DNA of 64,000 nt from Pedobacter sp. SL55 (GCF_026625705.1 NZ_CP113059.1:2232001-2296000); one strand, 5' to 3'. Shown: positions 26,821 through 36,541, counted from the stretch's first letter. The notes: generated by a model not told the origin, from the letters alone. A program made the numbers and translations.

Positions 26821-27553
26821 TTTTATAATCTGCAGTCCATTCTCCGTTTTTGAAATAAGTTGGCTTTAAAATGCTTACTGCTAAATTCGTTACTGCTTTT
26901 GCTTCTTCTTCATTTAGATTTACAAAAGCGTGTTGTGCAAATTGATTGATCCAGTTCAACATACCATCTTCGCCAACTAGCTTTGTCGGTCTGTCGAAAA
27001 GCCACATTTGTTCCGTTTCAAATCCACTTGCTTCTAATAAATTGGCGTAGTGTGCTATGGATGGGAAAAACCAAAAGTTCGAAATCACTCTGTGCTCCAG
27101 TCCTAGTTCTTTTGCAGCTTGGTCTATCGCATCTACAATCGACTTTACATTTCCCTTACCTCCAAATTCAGCGACTAAACGACCACCGTGTTTTAAGCTT
27201 TTAAAAATGCCTCTCAACAATCCTCTTTGGTTTTCAATCCAATGAAACGTGGCGTTACTAAATACGGCATCAAACTCACGGTTGTAGTCTAAAGCAGCTG
27301 CATCTTGTACCTCAAATTGTAAAAGAGGATAGTTTTGTTTCGCTAATTCTATCATATCTGCCGAAGCATCTACTCCCGAAACAGTGGCACCACTTTCCTG
27401 TATTTTAGCAGCTAAATCGCCGGTTCCACAACCTACATCTAAAATGTTTTCGCCCGCTTTGGCATCAAGCCATTGCAAAACATCAGCTCCGTAATTAGAT
27501 ACGAAACGATGTTGTTCGTTGTACAGTTTACTGTCCCAATGTATTTCTGGCAT
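26792..27553 (-). CDS. Class I SAM-dependent methyltransferase
   Basis: A 253-residue methyltransferase. Motif I is ENILDVGCGTGDLAAKI, the acidic loop is SGVDASADMIELAKQ, and FDAVFSNATFHWI is motif IV. The F-S-N-A-x-x-H-W pattern resembles trans-aconitate 2-methyltransferase. That would be chemically suggestive next to leuCD, since these enzymes handle aconitate-like acids, but this is inference; many broad methyltransferases share the motif. It lies between leuC and leuD in the same direction. A CCCCTAAAGGGG palindromic element ends three bases before its ATG. Confidence 0.78.
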   Translation of the reverse strand: MPEIHWDSKLYNEQHRFVSNYGADVLQWLDAKAGENILDVGCGTGDLAAKIQESGATVSGVDASADMIELAKQNYPLLQFEVQDAAALDYNREFDAVFSNATFHWIENQRGLLRGIFKSLKHGGRLVAEFGGKGNVKSIVDAIDQAAKELGLEHRVISNFWFFPSIAHYANLLEASGFETEQMWLFDRPTKLVGEDGMLNWINQFAQHAFVNLNEEEAKAVTNLAVSILKPTYFKNGEWTADYKRLRVKALKR

Positions 27554-27555
27554 AT

Positions 27556-27643
27556 TACCCCCTAACCCCCTAAAGGGGGAATTTGATTAAACTTTTATAA
27601 CTTAAGCCCCATGTAGTAAAATCCCCTTTAGGGGTTTGGGGTT
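27556..27643. repeat. CCCCTAAAGGGG palindromic element pair between leuC and the methyltransferase
   Basis: TACCCCCTAACCCCCTAAAG to GGGGAATTT (27556-27583) is mirrored by AAATCCCCTTTAGGGG to TTTGGGGTT (27619-27643). The second arm encodes the last residues of LeuC and supplies its stop codon. The first arm ends at the methyltransferase start. Confidence 0.75.
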
Positions 27644-29037
27644 AACAACTCCCTCACATCTGTAATCTTCCCAGTTACAGCAGCAGCAGCAGCCGTTAAC
27701 GGACTAGCCAGCATTGTTCTTGCATTTGGTCCTTGGCGGCCTTCAAAGTTTCTGTTTGAGGTAGAAACACAATATTTTCCTGCCGGAATTTTATCCTCGT
27801 TCATCCCCAAACAAGCCGAACAGCCTGGTTCACGTAATTGAAAGCCCGAAGCTTCGAATACTTTGTCTAAACCTTCTGCAATGGCTTGTGCTTCCACTTG
27901 CTTAGAACCTGGAACAATCCAAACTTCTACGTTTTCTGCCTTCTGTTTGCCTTTCACAAACTCCGCAACTGCACGTAAATCTTCGATACGAGAATTGGTA
28001 CAGCTACCAATGAAAACATAATCTACAGGTTTACCTAACAAACTTTCCTCATCCGCAAAGCCCATATAATCTAAGGCCTTTTTGTAGGACGTTTGCTCCG
28101 TTTCTGGTTGGGCAGCAGTCGCTGGAATATGATCAGCAATGCCGATACCCATTCCAGGGTTGGTACCGTAAGTAATCATTGGTGCAATATCAGCAGCATC
28201 ATAAGTTAATACCGCATCAAATTTGGCATCTTCATCGCTATATAAAGTTTTCCAATAAGCTAAAGCATTGTCCCACTCTTCGCCAGCTGGTGCAAATTTT
28301 CTACCTTTTACGTATTCGAAAGTAGTTTCGTCAGGCGCAATTAAACCACCACGAGCACCCATTTCGATACTCATGTTGCAAACGGTCATACGTGCTTCCA
28401 TGCTTAACGAACGGATGGCCGAACCAGCAAACTCTACAAAATAACCAGTGCCACCAGCGGCAGAAATTTTAGCGATGATGTAAAGGATGATGTCTTTTGC
28501 ACCAACACCTTTTCTTAACTCGCCATTTACCTCAATTTTCATGGTTTTAGGTTTCGATTGTTGCAAACATTGCGTTGCAAAAACCTGCTCCACTTGCGAG
28601 GTGCCGATACCAAAAGCGATGGCGCCAAAAGCACCATGCGTAGAAGTATGGCTATCGCCACAAACCATGGTTTTTCCTGGTAAGGTAATTCCTAATTCTG
28701 GACCAATTACGTGGACAATCCCTTGAAAAGGATGACCTAAACCATAAAGCTCTACGCCAAACTCTGCACAGTTTTTAGTCAACATATCTACCTGATATCT
28801 CGAAAGTTCTTCCTTGATGGGCAAATGTTGGTCTAAAGTAGGCACGTTATGGTCGGCAGTAGCTACCGTTTGTTTCGGACGAAAAAGCCCGATGCCACGT
28901 TTTCTCAAACCATCAAAAGCCTGAGGCGAAGTAACCTCGTGAATTAAATGCGTATCAATGTATAAAATATCAGGAAAACCTTCTTCACGTTTCACTACGT
29001 GAGCATCCCATATTTTTTCTACTAATGTTTTCGCCAT
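27628..29037 (-). CDS. leuC: 3-isopropylmalate dehydratase large subunit LeuC
   Basis: A 469-residue [4Fe-4S] hydro-lyase of leucine synthesis. Active-site and cluster blocks are [36 protein letters not shown] and [14 protein letters not shown]; the cluster cysteines are those of GSCTNS and CSAC. The usual C-terminus of the family ends near T-D-V-R-E. Here it continues L-L-T-P-N-P, and those codons and the TAA lie within a CCCCTAAAGGGG element, so the tail appears repeat-derived. It is preceded by ilvC, with a spacer holding two more such elements. Confidence 0.95.
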   Translation of the reverse strand: MAKTLVEKIWDAHVVKREEGFPDILYIDTHLIHEVTSPQAFDGLRKRGIGLFRPKQTVATADHNVPTLDQHLPIKEELSRYQVDMLTKNCAEFGVELYGLGHPFQGIVHVIGPELGITLPGKTMVCGDSHTSTHGAFGAIAFGIGTSQVEQVFATQCLQQSKPKTMKIEVNGELRKGVGAKDIILYIIAKISAAGGTGYFVEFAGSAIRSLSMEARMTVCNMSIEMGARGGLIAPDETTFEYVKGRKFAPAGEEWDNALAYWKTLYSDEDAKFDAVLTYDAADIAPMITYGTNPGMGIGIADHIPATAAQPETEQTSYKKALDYMGFADEESLLGKPVDYVFIGSCTNSRIEDLRAVAEFVKGKQKAENVEVWIVPGSKQVEAQAIAEGLDKVFEASGFQLREPGCSACLGMNEDKIPAGKYCVSTSNRNFEGRQGPNARTMLASPLTAAAAAVTGKITDVRELLTPNP

Positions 29038-29057
29038 CTTTTTATAAATTGTTTTTA

Positions 29058-29187
29058 GTTAACCCTCCCAACCCTCCCCTAAAAGGGAGGGCTAGTATAG
29101 AGTTTATTTTGTTTGTAGCAAAAATGCAAATTTCACTACGAATTTGCTTAAAGCATTACGAAATTCCCCTTTAGGGGATTTAGGGGT
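29058..29187. repeat. CCCCTAAAGGGG elements between ilvC and leuC
   Basis: AACCCTCCCCTAAAAGGGAG (from about 29069) and TTCCCCTTTAGGGGATTTAG (from 29164) are imperfect palindromes of the same family. The second touches the ilvC stop codon. Confidence 0.65.
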
Positions 29188-30668
29188 TACGCTGTCTTAA
29201 TCGACTTCATTGCAGTCATTGCTTTACGCAATTTTCTGCCTACAACCTCTACTTGGTGGTCACGTAAAATCTCGTTGATCGCAACTAATTCAGCGTTATC
29301 AACCGAACCATCTTTACCTTCGTTAAAGTTTTTACCTACTAAATCCGTATCAACAGTTTTCATGAAATCCATTAACAAAGGCTTACAAGCTTGGTCAAAT
29401 AAGTAACAACCATATTCAGCAGTATCAGAAATTACACGGTTCATTTCGAACAATTTCTTACGAGCAATCGTGTTAGCAATTAGCGGAGTTTCGTGTAAAC
29501 TTTCGTAGTAAGCACTTTCTGGTTTAATACCAGCTTCAACCATAGTTTCGAAAGCCAATTCCACACCAGCTCTTACGAAAGCCACCATTAAAGTATAGTT
29601 GTCAAAATATTCTTGCTCGCCAATTTTCACATCACCAGCAGGCGTTTTTTCGAAAGCAGTTTCGCCAGTTTCAGCTCTCCATTTCAATAAGTTTGCATCC
29701 CCGTTGGCCCAGTCAGCCATCATGGTGCTAGAGAACTCGCCGCTCATGATATCATCTTGGTGTTTTTGAAACAATGGACGCATGATGTTTTTCAACTCCT
29801 CAGAAATATGGAAAGCTTTAACTTTAGCTACATTGCTCAAACGATCCATCATACCGCTTACACCGCCGTGTTTCAAAGCCTCTGTAATTACCTCAACACC
29901 ATATTGAACCAATTTAGAAGCATAGCCAGCGTCAATTCCTTTTTCCACCATTTTATCGAAAGAAAGGATAGAACCAGTTTGCAACAAACCACATAAAATA
30001 GTTTGCTCGCCCATTAAATCAGATTTAACCTCGGCCACGAAAGACGATTTCAAGACACCTGCTCTGTGACCGCCAGTACCTACACAGTAAGCTTTAGCTT
30101 GTGCCAACCCCTTACCTTCAGGATCGTTTTCTGGGTGTACGGCAATTAAAGTTGGTACACCAAAACCTCTTAAATATTCAGCTCTAACCTCAGAACCAGG
30201 GCATTTAGGTGCCACCATAATTACAGTAATGTCTTTACGGATTTGCATACCTTCCTCTACAATGTTGAAACCGTGAGAGTAAAGCAAAGTAGAACCTTGT
30301 TTCATTAATGGCATCACCGCATTTACCACCGAAGTATGTTGTTTATCCGGCGTAAGGTTAATTACCACGTCAGCAGTAGGGATTAATTCTTCGTAAGTGC
30401 CAACTTTGAAATTGTTTTCCGTAGCATTTTTCCAACTATCTCTTTTTTGCTCGATAGCTTCTTTGCGCAATGCGTAAGATACGTCCAAACCGCTGTCTCT
30501 CAAATTTAAACCTTGATTTAAGCCTTGAGCACCACAGCCTACAATTACCAGTTTTTTACCTTTTAGAGCGTTTACGCCATCCAAAAACTCATCGTTAGCC
30601 ATGAAATCGCATACACCTAATTGGTTCAATTTTTCTCTAAGTGGTAATGTGTTAAAATAATTTGCCAT
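29187..30668 (-). CDS. ilvC: Ketol-acid reductoisomerase IlvC (class II)
   Basis: A 493-residue NADPH enzyme that isomerises and reduces acetolactate or acetohydroxybutyrate in valine and isoleucine synthesis. The Rossmann loop is [18 protein letters not shown], with the specificity loop [33 protein letters not shown] carries a catalytic block, and the doubled C-terminal knotted domain (about 290 residues) marks the long class II form. Metal-binding acidic residues are expected in [14 protein letters not shown]. It follows ilvN in the operon, with about 370 bases of repeat-rich spacer between. Confidence 0.95.
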   Translation of the reverse strand: MANYFNTLPLREKLNQLGVCDFMANDEFLDGVNALKGKKLVIVGCGAQGLNQGLNLRDSGLDVSYALRKEAIEQKRDSWKNATENNFKVGTYEELIPTADVVINLTPDKQHTSVVNAVMPLMKQGSTLLYSHGFNIVEEGMQIRKDITVIMVAPKCPGSEVRAEYLRGFGVPTLIAVHPENDPEGKGLAQAKAYCVGTGGHRAGVLKSSFVAEVKSDLMGEQTILCGLLQTGSILSFDKMVEKGIDAGYASKLVQYGVEVITEALKHGGVSGMMDRLSNVAKVKAFHISEELKNIMRPLFQKHQDDIMSGEFSSTMMADWANGDANLLKWRAETGETAFEKTPAGDVKIGEQEYFDNYTLMVAFVRAGVELAFETMVEAGIKPESAYYESLHETPLIANTIARKKLFEMNRVISDTAEYGCYLFDQACKPLLMDFMKTVDTDLVGKNFNEGKDGSVDNAELVAINEILRDHQVEVVGRKLRKAMTAMKSIKTA

Positions 30669-30685
30669 TTTTTTTATTTAGTTTT

Positions 30686-31041
30686 TAGTGATTACACAGA
30701 TTTTGTGATTACACTGATTTATTGTTTATGTTTTAGTTCTTAATTCAATTTTTTGCTTGTCATCCTGAGCTTGTCGAAGGATTTCTTTATTTTGAAAATG
30801 AATTTCAGTAACACTTATCTTCTTTAGCCCCGCTTTTCGCTGTAATCTTTTTTGGTTTTCCGTCATTCGCTCCCTTTTCGCCATTGCGAGGAGGAACGAC
30901 GTGGCAATCTTTTTCGCAAGACCACCAAAAAGTATTTCCGCTTCAATCGGGTTTAGTTAACAAAAGTAAGAAGACCGATGTCCGATGACCGAAGTTTAAG
31001 GCTGTTTCTCTTCGGACTTCCGTCTTCTGACCTCCGACTAT
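30686..31041. repeat. Repeat-filled spacer between ilvN and ilvC
   Basis: The 373-base gap holds no gene. It contains GTGATTACACAGATTTTGTG with GATTACACTGATT (30689-30721), a family C arm (30759-30783) and a family A copy (30882-30910). It ends with a GACCGATGTCCGATGACCGA / CTTCGGACTTCCGTCTTCTG fold-back patch (30972-31037). Confidence 0.6.
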
Positions 31042-31677
31042 CTACATCGTAAAAATCTTCTCGCCCTTATCCAAGAACTCATTTTCTACACGTTCTTCTC
31101 CTGGTTCTTCTGCTTCAAATTCTTTCAGCTTCTCGTGGAAACCAGCACTATCTTTAATGATTGCTACCCTAGCCGAACGCACAAATTCAATCAGTTCATA
31201 AGGTTCAAGTGCTTTTACCAAAGCATCAGTTTCTTCTTTGTGGCCAGTTACAGAAAAGACGGTATAATCTTTTCTAATCACTACTGCGGTTGCACCGTAT
31301 TGTCTCAATAAACGCTCTACCGTTACTTTCTCGGTAATCTCTTCTGTAGAAACTTTGTAAAGAGCCAGTTCTTGCCAAATCACTTCGCTGTCCGTATTGA
31401 AATACACTTTCAAGACTTCAACTTGTTTCTCAATCTGGCGTGCCAATTTTCTCACTACTTCATAACTTTCGTTAATTAAAATCGTGAACCGGTGTATGCC
31501 TGCAATCTCCGATGGAGAAGTGTTTAAGCTATCAATGTTGATTTTTCTTTTCGAAAATATAATCGAAATACGGTTCAATAAACCAACCCTGTCTTCAGCA
31601 TAAACTGTAATGGTAAAATCCTGCTTACCTTCGTAGCTGGTGTCGCTAGGTGTATATTTTATCGTGTCGTTACTCAT
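31042..31677 (-). CDS. ilvN: Acetolactate synthase small (regulatory) subunit IlvN
   Basis: A 211-residue protein. The N-terminal ACT domain DFTITVYAEDRVGLLNRISI and RKINIDSLNTSPSE binds valine and confers feedback control on IlvB. A C-terminal domain follows (VERLLRQYGATAVVIRKDYT, GHKEETDALVKALEPY). The C-terminal acidic tail (EFEAEEPGEERVENE) is longer than in enterobacteria. It lies 91 bases downstream of ilvB, separated by a purine/pyrimidine quasi-repeat spacer. Confidence 0.92.
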   Translation of the reverse strand: MSNDTIKYTPSDTSYEGKQDFTITVYAEDRVGLLNRISIIFSKRKINIDSLNTSPSEIAGIHRFTILINESYEVVRKLARQIEKQVEVLKVYFNTDSEVIWQELALYKVSTEEITEKVTVERLLRQYGATAVVIRKDYTVFSVTGHKEETDALVKALEPYELIEFVRSARVAIIKDSAGFHEKLKEFEAEEPGEERVENEFLDKGEKIFTM

Positions 31678-31768
31678 TTTTATGGGATTAAGTATAAAGG
31701 AACAGGGATGAAAGACATAACGTCTATACTTTTAATCTTTGCTCTTTTATCCTTGTTCTTTGCTCTAA

Positions 31769-33514
31769 TTACTTCAATCTAATTTCGCTTACGCTGCAAC
31801 CTTGTGGTACCATTGGGAAAACGTTATTTTCCTTGCCAACCATTACCTCTAAGAGGTAAGAGCCTTCGTGGTTAATCATCGTTTCCAGCGCTTTCTTAAG
31901 CTCAGCTCTTTGGTCTACTTTACTCGCTTCTATGTAGTAAGATTTAGCCAATGCTACAAAATCAGGGCTAGTGATATTCACAAACGAATAGCGTTTATCG
32001 TGGAACAATTGCTGCCATTGGCGTACCATTCCTAAGAACTGGTTGTTTAAAATTAAAATCTTTACCGCTGCACCAAATTGCATAATCGTACCTAATTCTT
32101 GCGGCGTCATTTGGAAACCACCATCGCCAATAATGGCAATTACAGTTTTGTTAGGCGCACCATATTTAGCGCCAATAGCCGCAGGTAGGCCGAAACCCAT
32201 TGTGCCTAATCCGCCAGATGTTACATTGCTACGAGTATTGTTAAATTTTGCATATCGGCAGGCCACCATTTGGTGCTGACCGACATCGGTAACTATTATC
32301 GCATCGCCGCCACAAATCTCATTGATGTTTCTCAACACTTCGCCCATGGTCATTTCTTCTCCAGTAGGGTAAAGTTCAGGTGTAATGACTTGATCTATTT
32401 CCTGTTGGTTGTAATCTCTAAATTGAGCAACCCAAGCTTCGTGTTTATTTTCTTTTGCTAAGTTGGTTAAGATAGGAAGTGTTTCTTTACAGTCGCCCCA
32501 AACCCCAACTTCAGCTTTTACGTTTTTGTCAATCTCAGCTGGGTCAATATCTAAATGGATTACTTTAGCTTGCTTCGCATATTTATCTAAACGGCCAGTT
32601 ACACGGTCGTCGAAACGCATCCCGATGGCAATTAAAACATCGCATTCGTTGGTTAAAACGTTTGGTCCATAGTTACCATGCATCCCCAACATACCTACGT
32701 TCAAAGGATGGTCGGTTGGAATAGCACCTTCGCCCATGATAGTCCAAGCCGCAGGAATACCAGTTTTTTCGATGAAAGCTTTAAATTCTTTCTCGGCATT
32801 TCCTAAAATCACCCCTTGGCCAAACAACACAAAAGGTTTTTGAGCACTGTTGATTAGCTTTGCAGCTTCTTCAATAAATTCAACCCTCACTTTTGGTTTA
32901 GGTCTGTAGCTGCGGATGTGGTTGCATTTTACGTAAGCTTCAAATTCTTCAATCTGTAATTGTGCATTTTTAGTAATGTCAATCAACACAGGGCCTGGTC
33001 TGCCACTTTTGGCAATATAAAAAGCTTTTGCCAATACCTCAGGGATTTCCTTTGCGTCGGTAATCTGGTAGTTCCATTTCGTTACTGGCGTAGTGATGTT
33101 AATTACATCCGTCTCTTGGAAGGCATCTGTACCCAAAAGGTGTGCAAATACTTGTCCGGTAATGCAAACTAGAGGTGTGCTATCAATTTGCGCATCAGCT
33201 AAGCCAGTTACCAAATTAGTCGCACCTGGACCGCTGGTTGCAAAGCAAACACCTACTCGGCCACTTGTTCTTGCGTAACCTTGCGCAGCGTGAATACCGC
33301 CTTGCTCATGGCGTACCAAAATATGTTCTAATTTGTCTGCATAGTCATAAAGCGCATCATAAATTGGCATAATTGCACCGCCTGGGTAGCCGAAAATTGT
33401 GCTTACGCCCTCTTCAATAAGGGCGTTCAACAACATTTGCGAGCCCGAACCTTTAAACCCCCCAACCCCCTGAAGGTGGCTTGATTTCGTTGCGGTTAAA
33501 GTATCTTGTTCCAT
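31769..33514 (-). CDS. ilvB: Acetolactate synthase large (catalytic) subunit IlvB
   Basis: A 581-residue ThDP enzyme forming acetolactate or acetohydroxybutyrate. The catalytic Glu lies in LVRHEQGGIHAAQGYAR. FGYPGGAIMPIYDAL is at the N-terminus, and the ThDP/Mg motif GDGGFQMTPQELGTIMQFGA (with LNNQFLGMV) is in the C-terminal domain. Residues about 12-22 (S-H-L-Q-G-V-G-G-F-K-G) are encoded by a CCCCTGAAGG-type palindromic element at 33456-33480. This lies in the variable leader before GSQMLLNALIEEG, so it appears to be a tolerated repeat insertion. It is upstream of ilvN in the same operon. Confidence 0.94.
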   Translation of the reverse strand: MEQDTLTATKSSHLQGVGGFKGSGSQMLLNALIEEGVSTIFGYPGGAIMPIYDALYDYADKLEHILVRHEQGGIHAAQGYARTSGRVGVCFATSGPGATNLVTGLADAQIDSTPLVCITGQVFAHLLGTDAFQETDVINITTPVTKWNYQITDAKEIPEVLAKAFYIAKSGRPGPVLIDITKNAQLQIEEFEAYVKCNHIRSYRPKPKVRVEFIEEAAKLINSAQKPFVLFGQGVILGNAEKEFKAFIEKTGIPAAWTIMGEGAIPTDHPLNVGMLGMHGNYGPNVLTNECDVLIAIGMRFDDRVTGRLDKYAKQAKVIHLDIDPAEIDKNVKAEVGVWGDCKETLPILTNLAKENKHEAWVAQFRDYNQQEIDQVITPELYPTGEEMTMGEVLRNINEICGGDAIIVTDVGQHQMVACRYAKFNNTRSNVTSGGLGTMGFGLPAAIGAKYGAPNKTVIAIIGDGGFQMTPQELGTIMQFGAAVKILILNNQFLGMVRQWQQLFHDKRYSFVNITSPDFVALAKSYYIEASKVDQRAELKKALETMINHEGSYLLEVMVGKENNVFPMVPQGCSVSEIRLK

Positions 33515-33550
33515 TTTTTATATTTTTTGGTTCTTGGTCAATTTTATCTC

Positions 33551-33653
33551 AACTTGAAGTCACAACTTGTAACTTCAAGTTTGGTTGATATGTTATCACA
33601 AATTGTGATGACATATTTTGTTTTTTGTAACCAGTCACAATTTGTGACCGGTT
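33551..33653. repeat. Three tandem palindromes with core TCACAAnTTGTGA
   Basis: P1 (33551-33581) is AACTTGAAGTCACAACTTGT plus AACTTCAAGTT. P2 (33589-33615) is TATGTTATCACAAATTGTGA plus TGACATA. P3 (33629-33653) is AACCAGTCACAATTTGTGAC plus CGGTT. Each keeps the core, while the outer arms differ but still pair. Centres are about 36 and 39 bases apart. They lie between ilvD and ilvB. Confidence 0.8.
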
Positions 33654-33681
33654 ATATTCCCCCTTTAGGAGGCTAGGGGTT
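33654..33681. repeat. CCCCTAAAGGGG-type element at the ilvD stop
   Basis: TTCCCCCTTTAGGAGGCTAG to GGGTTA overlaps the ilvD stop codon. It is the same family as at 27556 and 29058. Confidence 0.55.
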
Positions 33682-35359
33682 AAGCTTCGTCGGTTACGCA
33701 ACCTCCAGCCGCATCTGTTACTGTTTTGGCATATTTAAATAATACTCCCTTGGTAACTTTCAGTTTTGGTTGTTGCCATTTCGCTCTACGTTCAGCAATG
33801 ACTTCATCGCTCACTTTTAACGTAATCTTATTGTTTACGGCATCAATTTCAATGATGTCATCATCCTCCACTAATCCAATTAAACCGCCTTTGTAAGCTT
33901 CTGGCGTAATGTGACCTACCACGAAACCGTGAGTACCGCCAGAAAAACGACCGTCAGTAATTAAGGCAATAGATTTACCCAAACCTGCACCGATAATTAA
34001 TGAAGTTGGTTTTAACATCTCAGGCATTCCTGGCGCTCCAACTGGACCTTCATTTTTAATTACTACTACATCTCCCGGTTTAATTCTTCCTGTAGAGATG
34101 CCAGTTACTAAATCTTTTTCTCCGTCAAATACGCGAGCTGGGCCTTCAAACCTTTCACCTTCTTTCCCTGAGATTTTAGCTACAGAGCCTTTTTCCGCTA
34201 AGTTTCCATACAAAATTTGTAAGTGACCAGTTGCTTTAATTGGATTGTCTAATCGTTGAATAATAGGTTGATTGTAATCCATGATCGATTTTACATCTTT
34301 CAAGTTCTCAGCCACGGTTTGTCCGGTAACCGTTAAACAATCGCCGTGCAATAAGCCTTCATCTAACAAATATTTCAATACCGCTGGCACGCCGCCAAAT
34401 TGATGTAAATCTTGCATCAGGTATTTTCCGCTTGGTTTAAAATCTGCCAAAACAGGGGTAATATCGCTCATGCGTTGGAAATCGTCTTGTGTAATTTCTA
34501 CGCCAATCGCTTTGCCCATTGCAATGAAGTGTAATACCGCATTGGTACTTCCTCCTAAAATGATAATGGAGCGAATTGCATTTTCAAACGCTTTTCTCGT
34601 CATGATATCGGAAGGCTTGATGTCTTTTTCTAACAGCACTTTAATGTATTTTCCAGCATCTAAGCACTCATTTTTCTTCTCGTCGCTTACTGCAGGATTT
34701 GACGATGAATAAGGCAAGCTCATGCCCAAAGCCTCAATAGCAGAAGCCATCGTGTTTGCGGTGTACATCCCACCGCAAGCACCAGCACCAGGGCAAGTAT
34801 GTTTAATGATACCTTGATAATCTTCATCAGATAAATTACCGCAGATTTTCTGGCCTAAAGCTTCGAAAGCAGAAACGATGTTTAGTTCTTCGCCTTTGTA
34901 ATGTCCCGGAGCAATGGTGCCTCCATAAACCATAATCGAAGGGCGGTTTAAACGAGCCATAGCCATTATCGCCCCTGGCATGTTTTTATCACAACCCGGA
35001 ATAGCAATTACGCCATCGTAATATTGTCCGCCACAAATGGTTTCAATACTGTCAGCAATTACATCGCGACTAACCAAAGAATAACGCATACCTTCAGTTC
35101 CGTTGCTCATGCCATCACTTACACCAATGGTATTAAAAGTAAGACCGACCAAATCATTGTTCCAGACACCTTTTTTTACCACAGCGGCTAAATCATTCAA
35201 GTGCATGTTACAAGTGTTGCCGTCATAACCCATACTTGCAATGCCCACTTGTGCTTTTGCCATATCGGCATCGGTTAAACCAATTCCATAAAGCATGGCT
35301 TGAGCTGCGGGTTGTGTTGGGTCTTGCGTAAAAGTCTTACTGTATTTGTTCAATTCCAT
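33680..35359 (-). CDS. ilvD: Dihydroxy-acid dehydratase IlvD
   Basis: A 559-residue Fe-S dehydratase that makes the 2-keto acids of valine and isoleucine. Cluster and active-site motifs are [33 protein letters not shown] and [14 protein letters not shown]. The C-terminal swivel contains [20 protein letters not shown]. It is preceded by an isoleucine-rich leader peptide and an intrinsic terminator (35394-35427), so its expression, and that of downstream genes, is probably attenuated. The stop codon merges into a palindromic repeat. Confidence 0.95.
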   Translation of the reverse strand: MELNKYSKTFTQDPTQPAAQAMLYGIGLTDADMAKAQVGIASMGYDGNTCNMHLNDLAAVVKKGVWNNDLVGLTFNTIGVSDGMSNGTEGMRYSLVSRDVIADSIETICGGQYYDGVIAIPGCDKNMPGAIMAMARLNRPSIMVYGGTIAPGHYKGEELNIVSAFEALGQKICGNLSDEDYQGIIKHTCPGAGACGGMYTANTMASAIEALGMSLPYSSSNPAVSDEKKNECLDAGKYIKVLLEKDIKPSDIMTRKAFENAIRSIIILGGSTNAVLHFIAMGKAIGVEITQDDFQRMSDITPVLADFKPSGKYLMQDLHQFGGVPAVLKYLLDEGLLHGDCLTVTGQTVAENLKDVKSIMDYNQPIIQRLDNPIKATGHLQILYGNLAEKGSVAKISGKEGERFEGPARVFDGEKDLVTGISTGRIKPGDVVVIKNEGPVGAPGMPEMLKPTSLIIGAGLGKSIALITDGRFSGGTHGFVVGHITPEAYKGGLIGLVEDDDIIEIDAVNNKITLKVSDEVIAERRAKWQQPKLKVTKGVLFKYAKTVTDAAGGCVTDEA

Positions 35360-35393
35360 TTATATTATGTTGTTTGTTCTGTTCTGTTCAATT

Positions 35394-35427
35394 CAAAAAA
35401 AAACCGCCTCTTTTTGGGAGGCGGTTT
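35394..35427 (-). terminator. Intrinsic terminator (attenuator) in front of ilvD
   Basis: On the minus strand, AACCGCCTC and GAGGCGGTT form a 9-bp G/C-rich stem (plus-strand arms 35402-35410 and 35418-35426) with a 7-base loop, followed by about ten U. It lies about 20 bases after the stop of the Ile-rich leader ORF and about 35 bases before the ilvD ATG, as in a transcription attenuator. Confidence 0.85.
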
Positions 35428-35447
35428 CGCTAATTATATTTTTTCAA

Positions 35448-35522
35448 TTATATACAACGATTGCCCTCCCTCGGTTGAGGAATAATGATAATGTTGTTAA
35501 TAATGACTGTGTTTAAAGGCAT
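35448..35522 (-). CDS. Isoleucine-rich leader peptide upstream of ilvD (putative)
   Basis: A 24-codon ORF on the minus strand, ATG at 35522-35520 and TAA at 35450-35448. It begins M-P-L-N-T-V and then has I-I-N-N-I-I-I-I-P, with a final C-I: seven Ile, one Val and one Leu in 24 residues, including four consecutive Ile codons. It is followed within about 20 bases by an intrinsic terminator and then ilvD. This is the arrangement of ribosome-stalling attenuators such as E. coli ilvL. Isoleucine shortage would stall the ribosome on the Ile run and could prevent terminator formation. The competing antiterminator helix is not demonstrated here, so the mechanism is inference. Confidence 0.7.
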   Translation of the reverse strand: MPLNTVIINNIIIIPQPREGNRCI

Positions 35523-35573
35523 GTGTAGTTTTTCTTGCAGCCAAACATACTAACAAATTATCAAGAAGAGAAA

Positions 35574-36464
35574 TTAAATGATCACTTCATAGTTTACTTT
35601 TTCTAATACTAGGTTTTTATATGCTCTTTGTAAGGTGGCTCCAATACTATCTCTCCATCTTTGTCTGTATACCGTTTCATCTACGGTATGGATACCGGCT
35701 ACTTCAACGGCTGTTCCGCAGAAGAATGCGCCATCTGCCTCTTTAAGAAAATTTACAGTAATTTCTTTCTCAATAACTTCGATATCTAGCACTTTACAAA
35801 GCTCAATAATGGTAGCTCTGGTAATTCCTGGCAGGATATTTCCTTTAACTGGCGTATACAATTTGCCATTCTTTTCGATGAAAATATTGGCGCCAGATCC
35901 TTCTGCAACCAAACCTTTGTGGTCTAACAGTAAAGCTTCGTCAAAGCCTTTATTTTTAGCATCTGATGTAGCCAAGATGGAGTTGACATAATTGCCACTA
36001 ATTTTAGCCTCGATTTTCGTAGATTTTGGATTAGGACGTTCGAAAGGAGAGATGCAAATTTTCAATTGCCTATCGCCTAAATACGCTCCCCATTCCCAAG
36101 CACAAAGCATAATAGACGTTTGCTCTGGAGCAACCAAGGTCATTTGCGGCTCGCTAAAAACTAAGGGACGGATGTAAGCATCCTTAAAATTATTCAATTC
36201 GAGCAGTCGGTAAGTTTGCTTAATTAGGTCGTCGATATTCCATTTAAACGGAATGCCTGTTAAATCGCATGAGCGTTTTAACCGCTCGAAATGCTCTCTG
36301 GCCTTAAAAATACGCGTAGCATTGTGGGTTTTGTAAGCCCTAATACCCTCGAAAGCTGCAAAGCCATAGTGTAACGATTGACCATATAAGTCAGTCTTCG
36401 CTTCGTTGGCTTTTACAAATTGGCCGTTGAGATAAATTACCGTGTTCGAATTGTAATAATCCAT
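35574..36464 (-). CDS. ilvE: Branched-chain amino acid aminotransferase IlvE
   Basis: A 296-residue fold-type IV PLP aminotransferase, the last step to Leu, Ile and Val. N-terminal YYNSNTVIYLNGQFV and LHYGFAAFEGIRAYKT are characteristic. The PLP Lys is expected in KIEAKISGNYVNSILA, where the family has K-x-x-x-N-Y. EGSGANIFIEKNGKLYTP and GILPGITRATIIEL bind the cofactor phosphate. It is the first gene of the locus. A leader peptide rich in Leu, Val and Ile, an intrinsic terminator and a small TCATGATT/AATCATGA hairpin (36505-36524) lie upstream. Confidence 0.93.
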   Translation of the reverse strand: MDYYNSNTVIYLNGQFVKANEAKTDLYGQSLHYGFAAFEGIRAYKTHNATRIFKAREHFERLKRSCDLTGIPFKWNIDDLIKQTYRLLELNNFKDAYIRPLVFSEPQMTLVAPEQTSIMLCAWEWGAYLGDRQLKICISPFERPNPKSTKIEAKISGNYVNSILATSDAKNKGFDEALLLDHKGLVAEGSGANIFIEKNGKLYTPVKGNILPGITRATIIELCKVLDIEVIEKEITVNFLKEADGAFFCGTAVEVAGIHTVDETVYRQRWRDSIGATLQRAYKNLVLEKVNYEVII

Positions 36465-36541
36465 TTTTGTCTTTTTAATTGTGTCTTCAATGGAGATGAA
36501 GCTGTCATGATTTTTTAATCATGATGGTTTTGTCTTGTTTT

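Noticed and set aside
33551..33653. CRISPR array
   Set aside because: The repeated cores are palindromic and only 13 bases, the flanks vary in pairs, and there are no uniform spacers or cas genes.
33589..33653. CRP/FNR binding site
   Set aside because: CRP sites are TGTGA-N6-TCACA. Here the half-sites are in the reverse order (TCACA...TGTGA) with no spacer.
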